Shown here piece after piece: positions 34,583-45,507 of a stretch of 64,000 bases of DNA. The position numbers and the translations under genes are program-made. A model generated the notes under the pieces. It saw only the letters and a program-made list of their open reading frames with translations. It searched no databases and was not told where the DNA came from. The number at the start of each line of letters is the position of its first letter. Position 1 is the first letter of the stretch. Source of the stretch: Molossus alvarezi (Eukaryota > Chordata > Mammalia > Chiroptera > Molossidae); the NCBI GenBank assembly GCA_037176705.1, contig CM073895.1, forward strand, positions 2,728,001-2,792,000. The letters are read 5' to 3'.

Positions 34583-37500
34583 CTTTCTTTTTTTCTTATT
34601 TTTTTTTTTATTACATGTTTTCCTTTTTTACCCCATTGACACCCTCCTCCCCATTCCCCCCACTCTGTCCCCGGCTTTGTTGTCCATGTCCATTGGTTAT
34701 GCGTACATGCATATAACTTCTGTGGTTTATCTCTTCCCTCTCCCCACCACCCCCTCTTCTGAGGGTTGTCAGTCTGTACCCTACTTTCACGTCTCTGGGT
34801 CTACCCTATTCCTCACACTGTTATGTTCATTATATTCCACAAATAAGTGAGATCATGTGGTATTTGTCTTTTTCTGCTTGGCTTGTTTCACTTAGGATAA
34901 TACTTTCCAGGTCCCTCCATGTCATCTCAAAGGATAAGAGATCTTTCTTTCTTACAGCTGCATAGTACTCCATTGTGTGTATGTACCACAGCCTTTTTAT
35001 CCATTCATCTACTGATGGACACTTGGGCTGTTTCCAGATCTTAGCTATTGTAAACAGTGCTGCTATGAACATAGGGGTGCATATATCCTTTCTGATTGGT
35101 GTTTCAGGCTTCTTAGGGTATTAATTTTTTGAGGTAACACCATAGTGTTTTCCTTAGTGGCTGCACCAGTCTGCATTCCCACCAGCAGTGTACTAGAGTC
35201 CCCTTTTCTCCACACCCTCGCCAACACTTGTTGTTTGATGATTTGTTGATGGCGGCCATTCTGACAGGTGTGAGGTGATACCTCATTGTTTTAATTTGCA
35301 TCTCTCTGGTCATTAGTGATGTCGAGAATTTCTTCATATGTCTCTTGGCCATTTGTATGTCCTGTTTGGAGAGGTGTCTATTCAGCTCCTCTGCCCATTT
35401 TTTAATTGGGTTCTTTGTCTTCCTTTTGTTAGGTTGTATGAGCACTCTATATATTTTGGAAATTAACCCCTTAACTGATGTATCATTGACAGTGATGCTC
35501 TCCCGTACAGTGGGTTGCCTTTCCATTTTGATGGTGGTTTCTTTTGCTGTGCAGAAGCTTTTTAGTTTGATGTAGTCCCATGTGTTCATTTTTTCCTTTG
35601 TTGCTGTTGCCTTAGGTGATGTATCAGTAAAAATTCTGCTGTGTATGATGTCCAAAATTTTGTTGACTACATTTTCTTCTAGGATTTTTATAGATTTATG
35701 AGTTACATTTAAGTTCTTTATCTATTTTGAGTTTATTCTTGTGTATGGTGTAAGTTGATGGTCTAGTTTCATTTTTTTTTTTTTTTTTTGCATGTAGCTG
35801 TCCAATTTTCCCAACACCATTTATTAAAGAGGCTGTCTTTACTCCATTGTATGCTCTTGCCTCCTTTGTCAAATATTAATTGAGCATAATGTCTTGGGTC
35901 CATTTCTGGGTTCTCTGTTCTGTTCCACTGGTCTATATGCCTGTTCTTGTGCCAGTACCAGACTGTTTTGATTACAGTAGCTTTGTAGTATAACCTGATA
36001 TCTGGTATTGTGATCTCACCTACTTTGTCCTTCTTTTTCAAGATTGCTGTGGCTATTCAGGGTCTTTTTTGGTTCCATATGAACTTTTGAAGTATTTGTT
36101 CTACTTCTGTGAAATATGTCATTGGTATTTTGATGGGGATTGCATTGAATCTATAGATTGCTTTGGGTAATATGGACATTTTAATGATGTTAATTCTTTC
36201 AATTCATAAACAAGGTATATGCTTCCACTTTTTATATCTTCCTCTATTTCTCTTTTCAATGTCCTGTAGTTTTCAGCAAATAGGTCCTTTACTTCTTTGG
36301 TTAAGTTTATTCCTAGGTATCTTAATTTTTTTGCCGCAATGGTAAATGGGATTGTTTTTTCAGTTTCTTTTTCTATGAGTTCATCATTGGTGTATAAAAA
36401 TGCCATCAATTTCTTGATGTTAATTTTGTATCCTGCTACTTTGCCAAATTCATTTATTAAGTCTAGTAGATTTTTGATGGAGTCTTTAGGGTTTTCTATG
36501 TCATGTCATCTGCAAATAATGACAGTTTCATTTCCTCCTTTCCAATTTGGATCCCTTTTATTTTTTCTTCATGTGTGATTGCTGTGGCTAAGACTTCCAG
36601 TACTATGTTAAATAAGAGTGGCCAAAGTGGGCATCCCTGTCTTGTTCCTGTTCTTAAGGGAAATGCTTTTAGTTTCTGCCCATTGAGTATGATGTTGGCT
36701 GTAGGTCTTTCATATATGGCCTTTATTATGTCGAGATATCCCTCTATTCCCACATTGCTGAGTGTTTTTATCAGAAATGGATGCTGGATTTTGTTGAATG
36801 CTTTTTCAGCATCTATTGATATGATCATGTGGTTTTTATTCTTCATTTTATTTATGTGATGTATCAAATTTATTGATTTGCGAATATTGTACCAGCCTTG
36901 CATCCCTGGGATGAATTTCACTTGGTCATTGTGAATAGTTTTTTTGATGTATTGCTGGATCCGATTTGCTAGTATTTTGTTCAGGATTTTGGCGTCTATG
37001 TTCATCAGGGGTATTGGCCTATTTGGAAGTCTTCCTTCTTGAATTTTTTGAAATAGTTTGAGGAGAATGGGTGTTAGTTCTTTTTGGAATGTTCGGTAAA
37101 ACTCCCCTGTGAAGCCATCCGGGCCTCGCTTTTGTTTGCTGGGAGAGTATTGATTACCTCTTCAATTTCTTTAGTTGTTATTGGTCTGTTCAAGTTTTCT
37201 ATCTCTTCCCAGTCCAGTTTTGGGAGACTATGTGTTTCTAGAAATTTGTCCATTTTGCTTAGATTGTCAAATTTGTTGCCCTATAATTGTTCATAGTAGT
37301 TGTTAACGATCTTTTGTATTTCTGTGGTGTCATTTGTTACTTCTCCTCTTTCATTTCTGATTTTGTGTATTTGGGTTCTTTCTCTTTGTTTCTTGGTGAG
37401 TCTAGCTAAGGGTCTAGCTAAGGGTCCATCAATCTTGTTTATCTTTTCGAAAAACCAGCTCCTTGTTTTATTGATCCTTTGAATTGTTTTTTTTTGGGGG

Positions 37501-39540
37501 GGGTCTCTATGTCATTTATTTCTGCTCTGATCTTTACTATTTCCTTCCTTCTACTTGCTCTGGGGTTTTCTTTTTGTTTACTTTCTAGTTCTTTAAGTTG
37601 TGAGGTTAGATAGTCTATTAGAAATTTTTCTTGTTTCTTTTTTTTTTATATTTCATTTTATGTATCTATTTATTTTTATTATTTTTTTATCCTCACCCGA
37701 GGACATTTTTCCATTTTTTGTTCAGATAGCGTGAGAGGGAGAGAGAGAGAGAAACATCGACATGAAAGGGACACATCAGTGGCTGCCACCCGCACAACCC
37801 AACCAGGGCCAGGGACAAACTGCAACCGAGATACATGCCCTTAGTGGGAACCGAACCTGGTTCTCTCTAGACCGCAGGCTGACGCTCTAACTGTTGAGCC
37901 AAACCGGCCAGGACTCTTGTTTCTTGAGGTAGGCCTGTAGTGCTATGAACTTCCCTCTCAGTACTGCTTTTGCTGCACCCCATACATTTTGTGGTGTGTG
38001 TTCATTTTCATTGGTTTCCAGGAAGTTTTTAATTTCTTCCTTGATCTCCTCGGTAACCCATCCATTGTTTAATAACATGCTATTTAGCCTCCAAGTGTTC
38101 AAATGTCTTTACATGTTATTGTTGCACTTGATTTCTAGTTTCATGCCATTGTGATCTGAGAAGATGCTTGATATGATTTCAATATTCTTGAACTTGTAGA
38201 GATTTAATTTGTGTCCTAACATGTGGTCTATCTTTGAGAATGTCCCATGTGCACTTGAGAAGAATGTGAATTCTCTAGTTTTGGGGTGTAGTTCTCTGTA
38301 GATATCTATTATATCCATTTGGTCTAGTGCTTCATTTAGAGTCTGTTTCCTTGCTAATTTTTTGTCTAGAGGATCTATCCAGTGATGTCAGTGGGGTGTT
38401 GAAGTCCCCTGCTATTGTATTGCTATCGATTTCTCCTTTGAAGTCTTACAGAAGACTTAATATATTTTGGTGCTTCTATATTGGGTGCATATATGTTTAT
38501 CAAGGTTATATCTTCCTGTTGGAAAGATCTTTTCAATATTATGTAGTGGCCTTCTTTGTCTCTAGTTATGGCCTTCATTTTGAAATCTATTTGAACAGAT
38601 ATGAGTATTGCTACCCCAGCTTTTTTTTCCCTTCCATTTGCTTGGAAGATTTTTTTCCATCCCTTCACTTTCAACCTATGTGAGTCTTTTGTTGTGAGGT
38701 AGGTCTCTTGTAAACAACATATAGATGAGTCATACGTTCTTATCCAATCCGCTACTCTGTGTGTTTTTATCGGAGCATTCAATCCATTTACATTTAAGGT
38801 GATTATTGATATGTACTTATTTATTGCCATTTTTGTTTAGTTTGGTTATATTTTCCCATTTCTTCTACTTATTACAGCAGTCCTTTTAACATTTCTTGCA
38901 GTGCTGGTTTGGTGCTAATGTATTCCCTTAGCCTTTTTTTGTCTGGGAAGCTCTTTATTTGACCTTCTATTTTGAATGATAGCCTTGCTGGGTAGAGTAG
39001 TCTTGGATTCAGATCCTTGTTTTTGATGACCTTGATTACTTCATGCCACTCCCTTCTGGCCTATAGTGTTTCTTGTGAGAAGTCAGCTGAGAGCCTTATG
39101 GGGTTTCCTTTGCAGGTAACCAGTTGCTTATCTCTTGCTGCTTTTAGGATTCTCTCTTTGTCTTTAATTTTTGGCATTTTAATTACTATATGTCTTGGTG
39201 TGGGCCTGTTTGGGTTCTTCTTACTTGGAGCTCACTGTGCTTCTTGAACTTGAATGCCTTCTTCCTTCACCAAATTAGGGAAGTTTTCTGTCACTATTTC
39301 TTCAAATATATTCTCTAACCCTTGCTCATTTTCTTCTTCTTCGGGGACTCCTATGATGCGAATATTATTACACTTTCAGTTGTCCCACAGTTCTCTTAAG
39401 CTGTCTTCCTGTTTTTTAATCGTTTTTTCCTTTTAGTTTTCTGATTGGTTGATTTTTTTCTATCCTGTCTTCTAATTCACTGATCTGGTCCTCAGCGACA
39501 TGATATTTTTTCCATCTTCTCTGTTTCTGACCTGGCAAAG
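34583..39540 (-). mobile_element. LINE-1, antisense, 5'-truncated, inactive
   Basis: Nearly 5 kb. The poly(T) at 34583-34612 is the complement of its poly(A) tail. Minus-strand frames from high to low coordinates give: the end of ORF1 (coiled-coil residues near 39416-39510); the ORF2 start with the endonuclease motif TLNVNGLN at 38423-38830; reverse-transcriptase blocks at 36119-37005; and the cysteine-rich and C-terminal parts at 34830-35655. ORF2 is broken into many pieces by frameshifts and stops and by a SINE insertion, so the element cannot move by itself. The 5'UTR and the first part of ORF1 are missing. Confidence 0.95.
37640..37914 (-). mobile_element. VES SINE inserted in the L1
   Basis: Antisense SINE from the A/T-rich tail to gagccaaaccggccagga. 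It is flanked by a perfect 11-bp duplication tcttgtttctt at 37629-37639 and 37915-37925, both inside L1 sequence, so the SINE came after the L1. Confidence 0.97.
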
Positions 39541-40880
39541 AAAATGTACAAGCACAAGGTGGAGCTAGAGAAAAGGTATTTGAGGTCTGTGTGTGCCACC
39601 TTTTGTGTGGTACTGCCACCCTGGTGTGCTGGCAGCCACAGCCTCCCACAGCCTCCTGCACTGAACACGAGCAGCTCCCTTGGCATCAGGAAGCCACCAG
39701 AAGCGATGACAGTGGGAACAGCACAGGCACAGGAGAGGGAAGCCGCTTAGAGACCCAGAACGTTCCAGCAGGAAGATGGACAAGTGACCCGTCCCACCTG
39801 CTTTGCTCCATCGGGAGCCTGACATCCAGGCAGGAATGACCTGAGTCACAAGCAGAGATGGAGTTAACTTCAGGGCTCCAAACTCCCAGGTCACATGCTG
39901 TCTGGGGACGAGAACTTACGAAGGCCCACAGTGCAAGGACCAATGGCCGTAGGGGTCACTGGGTGCCACTGTTTCTCAGAGGGAAGCCGGGGCCTCAGGG
40001 AAGAGGCTGTGCCCCGTGTACCCCTGGCAGTGTGGCCCCTGCTTGGGAGGTTCAGACAGCTATGTCTACACTAGTGCTCCGGGCTGTGGGTGTCCCTCCC
40101 AGGAGCCCCACTTTCTGAACACGCAGGGGAGGATGGCGTGCCCAAGAGGGGCGCCTCCCCCACAGAGAGCCTCTGTCTCCCCTTTGCTGGGCCCTCAGGT
40201 GACGTCAACCCGCCGTCCTGGTGAGCGGACCTCCCCTGTGTGCTTGTCAGCTTCCGTGGTGACCAGTGTGTTTTGTTCCGTGTTCGTCTCCTAGGTCACG
40301 AAGAAGCCCACCCTTTGCCATCTGGAGCTGAGAACCCGGACTATGTTTGCAGAACTGCCCGCCGGCACCCACAGCAACACCTCTCCTTCCCGCAGGGTGG
40401 AGGGACCCGCCTCAGGCAGGGACAGTGACCTGCACAGCCACCCCCCTCGAGACGGAGCCTTTTCCACCTCTGGCTCCGAGGGTCTTTCCCGTCAGGCGAC
40501 CTGTGGCCCAGCGGGGCTTCCCCGAGGCCGGGGGCTGTTTTGTTTCATGGACTCTGGACTCTCTCAAAGGGACCCGATCCTTCTGAACTGTGCACAGCCC
40601 CGGACAGAACCCCTTTGGATAAAGGGTGTGTGCTCCTGATTATAGGAACACCATGGACGTCTGAATGCTTTGACAATTCCGTGCACAGTTGGTGTACACG
40701 CGAGTGAAACCAGTGCACGCAGCTGCTGCTCTCCCTACAGGCCCCGGGTGGAGCTCAGGAGGAGGGGGTGGAACAGGTCTGTTCCCTGCAGGACAGCCCG
40801 GCGCTCAGGCCCCTAGACTCATGGTAAGTTGCCAATATGACTTATCAGTGTACAGCGTGACGTCATTAGAGAGTGACGCT
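39541..40880. other. Intergenic, no gene seen
   Basis: GC-richer than the L1. It has no exon signal or recognised repeat. It may include parts of an older element split by the L1 insertion. Confidence 0.4.
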
Positions 40881-40881
40881 A

Positions 40882-41132
40882 GCCCTGGCTGTTTTGGCTC
40901 AGTGGTTAGAGCATCAGCCTGTGGATCGAAGGGCTGCGGGTTCGATTCCTGGTCAAGGGCACGTACTTCGGTTGCAGGTTCGATCCCCTGCCCCGGCTGG
41001 GGTCATGTGGGAGGCAACCACCTGATGTGTCTCTCTCACATCGATGCTTCTCTCTCTTTCTCCCTCCGGCCCTCCCTTCCATTCTGTCTAAAGATCGATG
41101 GAAAAATATCCTTGGGTGAGAATGAACAGCAA
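40882..41132 (+). mobile_element. VES SINE
   Basis: gccctggctgttttggctca to aaatatccttgggtgagaat, full length, with A box tggctcagtggttagagc and B box ggttcgattcc. Confidence 0.93.
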
Positions 41133-41514
41133 CAAAAAGGACATGCTGGCCTTGGAGTCCAGCAAGCCCGAGCCAGAGCCGCGCGCCTGAGCCCGGGGAG
41201 CCCGAGGAGCCCGGCCGAGCCCCGAAGAGCCGAGAGCAGGTAGGACAGCAGAACTATGTTCAGCCTAGGGAGAAGGAGCCAGGCCCTGGGCCCGGGCAGC
41301 TGTGGCAGCTGGGCTCTGGGCCTCCCTCCAGCTGTCCGAGGTCCTGGCTTAGGTCCCAGGTAGCTGGGGCTCTGGGCCTTGTTCTGCTGCCCAAGAACCA
41401 GGCCCCGGGCCCAGGCAGCCGGGGTGCTGGGCCTGGTTCTTGGAGCCAAGTGAGACCTTCAAGTCTAATCCATGTTAATCATATGAAATCCACACTTCAG
41501 TCTCCTTAAGCAAA

Positions 41515-41960
41515 GGGTTATTAGACTAGAAATGTGTAGCTAGCAGAAACAGTACGAGGAGGTCGGCCTGCGGGGTCAGCCCAGACCTGGTTCAGCAACC
41601 TCGGTAACTGAGCTCCTGCGAGGAAGGAATTCAGAACCAAGACTCCAACTACGGGAGAACGTTTGTCTGCAGAATCAGGGGCAGAGAAGTAATCTGGGGA
41701 AGAAAGGGACACAGGTTATAGAGGCAAAGGCAGGCCCTCGGATACGCTAGGGATGGAAAGGTCAGCCACCCTAGGGATGAGGTCTCCTCCTCCAACTGTC
41801 CTTTGCTGGACACCTTGGGCTTCCCACCCTGGTGACCTCCGTACGAAGCCCGTACCCTTGCTCTGCCCCGATGACCTGCCCACCACACTTCCTCTCCTGT
41901 GTACCTGAGGCCCCAGCCTGGGCTCCCTGGCAGGGGGCCCTTGTCTGGCTAATGCAACCC
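41515..41960. mobile_element. LTR-like dispersed repeat, copy 2
   Basis: Same-orientation relative of 32440-33150. Both begin near ttagactag and share the ggttcagcaacctc, gaattc and gcccaccaca landmarks. Its assignment as an LTR is inference. Confidence 0.5.
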
Positions 41961-42080
41961 CTTTGGAAGAAAGCGAGTGGGTCTGGGTATTTCTGCTCCC
42001 ACTGTGGATGAAAAGGGTCCACATACCAAGCCTGACAAGCTCAGGGGAGGCCTTGGTGATGGCCTTACAAACAGACCACA

Positions 42081-42342
42081 GCCCTGGCCGGTGTGGCTCG
42101 GTGGTTAGAGCGTCGGCCCGGACCAGAGACGTGGGTTCGATTCTAGTGAAGGGCGCATACCTCGGTTGCGGTCCGTCCGGGGCCCTGGTCAGGGTCATGT
42201 GGGAGGCAACCAGTCGATGTGTCCCTCACGTCAATGTTTCTCTCTCTCCCTTTATCTCCCTCTCTCCCCCTCCCACTCTGTCTGAAGATACATAGAATAT
42301 CCTTAGGTGAGGATTAAAATAAATAAATAATAAAACGAACCA
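42081..42342 (+). mobile_element. VES SINE with target duplication
   Basis: Full element between agaccaca at 42073-42080 and agaccaca at 42343-42350, with a simple ATAA-rich tail. Confidence 0.94.
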
Positions 42343-42350
42343 AGACCACA

Positions 42351-43458
42351 AAGGGTGGTGTGAAATGAAAACGTCTTACGGAAAAGCAGCTTTGGCGGGC
42401 AGTCTTGCCCGAGGCTGAATGTCCCCTGACCAAGGCCAGCGCTTAGGTGGACTGAGCCTGTCTGTTGTCTATTGAACATCCGGCCTTCGGGTGTCCAGTT
42501 AACTCGCCTTTCCCGGACCCCTCTGGGCACCAGCACAGCACCAGTCCGGAGACCACAAATCACTTACCGTGTTAACTGCTGCCTGTTAACCACCCTGTAC
42601 CCATCTGGGTAACAGTAGGTCTACATTGTCCTTTTGATCCAATCCCACAGGTCCCTATCCTCCCCCACCCCCTTTTCTTTCTCCCCCTTCCTAATCTTGC
42701 ACCAACAGATTCCTTGTCACCCCCTCAAGGTCCCTTCATTTGTCCCGTAAAGCAGAAGATGCAAAACTGCCCGTCTCAGGAGCCTCTGCTCAAGCCGGTG
42801 AGATTCTGCTTTCTGGAAACTTGGGTCAGTTTGGCTCAAACTCGAAAACTTCTACCGATGCTAGTCACACGGACAGATGACCGCTCCACGACAGCAGGCA
42901 GCTGGCCGTGATGCTCACCCAGTCTGGGCACCGAGCTGAACGCAGCTGGCCCTTCAGGCGCATTTCCGCTCTGTGCCCACGGTTCTAACTCCGAGCTCGC
43001 CTTCCCGGCCCCTCCCCCGCAGCTCCAGGCCTGGGCTGCACCCCCGCTCAACCCCCAGGCCCGGCCCTGCTTCCCGCTCCCTCCCTGCCAGGGACATGCC
43101 CGTCTGCTCCGCTTTCCGACCTGGCCCCGCCCCCCAGGGGCCGCACTCACTGGGGCGACCCAGGTCCTGCCCCGCCCAGGCTCCGTGTGCCCCTCAGCGA
43201 CCTGGACAGGTTCGCTCCAGGTGAGACGGGAGGTCGGGGTGCAGCCTCCTCATGCACCGGGTGTTGGGGGGGGGCTTCGCTGTGGCAGCCCCCGGCCCTC
43301 CGAGAGGTTGGACTGAAACCAGAATCTCTGGGGTGGGAGGTCCGGTTGGGGGGCCACGGGCTGTCGCCATTGTACCGATTCTGGCCTGACCCTTCCAGGG
43401 GTGGCCAGATGTGAACCGCCTGGGGACACCCCAGGGCTGCTTCTCCTCACCTTGTCCA
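42351..43458. other. Intergenic, no gene seen; possible old retroelement sequence
   Basis: A pyrimidine-rich stretch (42650-42700) and the part around 42330-42900 have the look of retroviral-type non-coding sequence, but I see no diagnostic motif. No coding potential supported. Confidence 0.3.
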
Positions 43459-43700
43459 TTTTTTTTTAATCCTCACCCGAGGATATTTTTGCATTTATCT
43501 TCAGATAGAGCAAGAGGGAGAGAGGAAGAGAGAGAAACATCGATGTGAGAGAGACTCATTGACTGGCTGCCACCCACAGGGCCCCAACCGGGGCCGGGGA
43601 CAAACTGCAACCAAGGTATGTGCCCTTAGCGGGAACCGAACCCGGGTCTCTCTGGACTGAAGGCCAACGCTCTAACCGCTGAACCACACGGGCCAGGGCT
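43459..43700 (-). mobile_element. VES SINE, antisense
   Basis: From poly(T) and cctcacccgaggatattttt to gaaccacacgggccagggct. Confidence 0.93.
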
Positions 43701-45060
43701 CTTTCCTGTTTTGAAAGGTTGCACATGTCGGTGGGGGCTGGGAGGAGGTGGGCTCCACTAGCCAGGCTCTGTCTTCCTGGGCCCCGGCCGCTGGCCAGGA
43801 CTCCCCCTTTTGGGTGTGAAGGGGTTGAAGGGGTGGGGCGCTGTCCTCATGCTCTGAGGAGGAGGAGGTGGTACCCCCGAGGCTCCCAGGCCTTGGTAGG
43901 TGTCCCTGCCAGGTGGCACAGCCCCAGGCTTCGGGGACACGGTGTGACCACACGTGGGGGTTGGACAATCACTGCCAAGAAACCCACAGGCGGGCCCTTG
44001 GTGTGGACGGGGAGGCAGCGCCTTTAGGGCTGGTGTCGCCGGATATCGTGGTTACAAGGTGGCTCCACGGCTCTAGCCATCGCGTCAAGGCAGGAGAAGG
44101 ATGTGGCTGCTGTTTCTTTTCCCACCCCTTGCTGCACCCCCTGTGTCACCCAGCACCTTGCCCACCTGGGTGACAGGAAAGCAGGGACCAGGGCACACCC
44201 CTGGCTGGCACCCAGCTGTCTGGAGAGAGGGGCTGAGGCAGGGAGTCGATGCCGTGGGCCTGTGGCCCGTGTCCCGGACATACCCTGGGAAAGAGCCCCC
44301 CTCAGGCCTGAGGACTGTTCTGAGCGGCTGCCGCGGAGCAAGGGCCCCTCTGGATGACAGGCGTGTGGCCTGAAGGCAGGGCTGGCTGCCTTCCTCCCGC
44401 CGGCCTGGGACTTAGAAAGGGCAAATACGGAGGCATGCCGGGGCTCACGGACGGCTTGGTGTTCACTTCCGGGCTGGCTTCTTGCAGCCAACTGGTCTCT
44501 GTGCCCAAGACTCCCCGGGCCCAAGGTCAGCGTCCCCAGGCTGGTAGGGGCTGAGCCCAGTCTGAGCCCCCGAAGTGAGCGGCCTGCTGCTGCCTCCCAG
44601 CCCTGGTGCCCAACAGGCCCAGGCTCCTCCCACAGGCGGTGGGGGACAGACGGACGAGGGCTGCTCCCCAACCAGAAAGGCAGTACCAGCCACCTGCTGC
44701 TGCCCACCCCATTCCCCCAGTGTCCAGAGATGGCTGGGCCTTATCTGTCAGGAATGGGGCAGAAGGCGGGCAGTCACCAGGCTGTCAGCCTGGCCAGAGA
44801 GGAGGGCCCAGGGCCGGGGGCTACGCACCCTCATTCCCAGGGTTCGGGGCCTCGGCCGCCCTGGGCTGGAGTTTCCACTCTGCCCCTCCCTTGGCTCTGG
44901 GCAAGCGGTTTAACCACTGTGGTCTTGGTGACCTTGTGAGGCAGATACGATGTGGGTGAGGAGCCCCCGGGAGACCCTTGTCCTGGAAGCTCCCCTCTCT
45001 GTCACCGTCCTCACAGGGCCTGCTCTGCAGCGAAGGCAGCGCAGCGGAGGCCCCAGCCCC
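43701..45060. other. Region 5' of the SMIM1 remnant
   Basis: GC-rich, unique-looking DNA where SMIM1 non-coding exons and promoter would be expected. I cannot delimit them. A GATA-type motif lies at 44740-44746. Confidence 0.4.
44740..44746 (-). promoter_or_regulatory. Perfect GATA motif upstream of SMIM1 remnant
   Basis: CTTATCT on the plus strand, which is AGATAAG on the minus, the optimal GATA1 word. It is about 320 bp before the SMIM1-like coding sequence. Human SMIM1 is erythroid and controlled through GATA1-type sites, so this may be a relic of its enhancer, although a 7-bp word can occur by chance. Confidence 0.35.
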
Positions 45061-45063
45061 CGC

Positions 45064-45507
45064 AGGCAGCCCCAGGACGTGTGAGGTGGACAGGTGCAGG
45101 GGGCATCAGCAGTGGTCTGCGTCCAGCTGGAACAGGTGAGCACCCGGCGGAGCGGCCCACCTGGCCCACAGGCCGTGCGGAGCCCTTGCGGCCCGTCCCT
45201 ACCAGCCTCCACTCCACAGCAGCCGGGGGCCCGCCCTGGCAGCCCCAGCAACCTGGTCCTCCACCCCTGCCTTCCCCGCTGGGCTCTCCTGTCCCCCGTC
45301 CAGCAGAGCGCCCCCACCCCCCGCCTTCTGTTGGGGCCCAACGGCCCTGGGGCCACTGCCCCCACCCCAGCTCCACTCGGGCTCACATGCTAGGCCCTGC
45401 TGGAAGCTGCGCTCGGGCGAGCTGTCACCATGAAGGTCCTGGGCGTGGGCTTCTTCATCCTGGGCTTTGTCGCTGGCCGCTTCACATACAAGTGCAAGCA
45501 AGGCTGA
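45064..45507 (+). pseudogene. SMIM1: SMIM1 (small integral membrane protein 1, Vel antigen), apparently inactivated
   Basis: SMIM1 is a single-span red-cell membrane protein of about 78 residues encoded by two coding exons. Compared with the human gene from memory, the first exon remnant (45064-45135, donor gtgagc at 45136) reads AGG instead of ATG directly before cagccccagga. It lacks about 13 nt just afterwards, so the frame runs into TGA. The second remnant ends at TGA 45505-45507. One frame gives KLRSGEL, matching the segment before the membrane span, and then reaches a stop. After a net 4-nt loss another frame gives MKVLGVGFFILGFVAGRF and TYKCK, a membrane span shortened by about four residues with an arginine inside. 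Gene order CCDC27-SMIM1-LRRC47 supports orthology. An assembly error or an unseen alternative exon could mimic this, but several independent defects make decay the best reading. Confidence 0.72.

Noticed and set aside
34830..38830. Active reverse-transcriptase gene
   Set aside because: The L1 ORF2 has many stops and frameshifts and a SINE insertion, so it is a dead copy.
45430..45507. A stand-alone 25-residue protein from ATG 45430
   Set aside because: It is the shifted end of SMIM1; the ATG is an internal methionine of the family.
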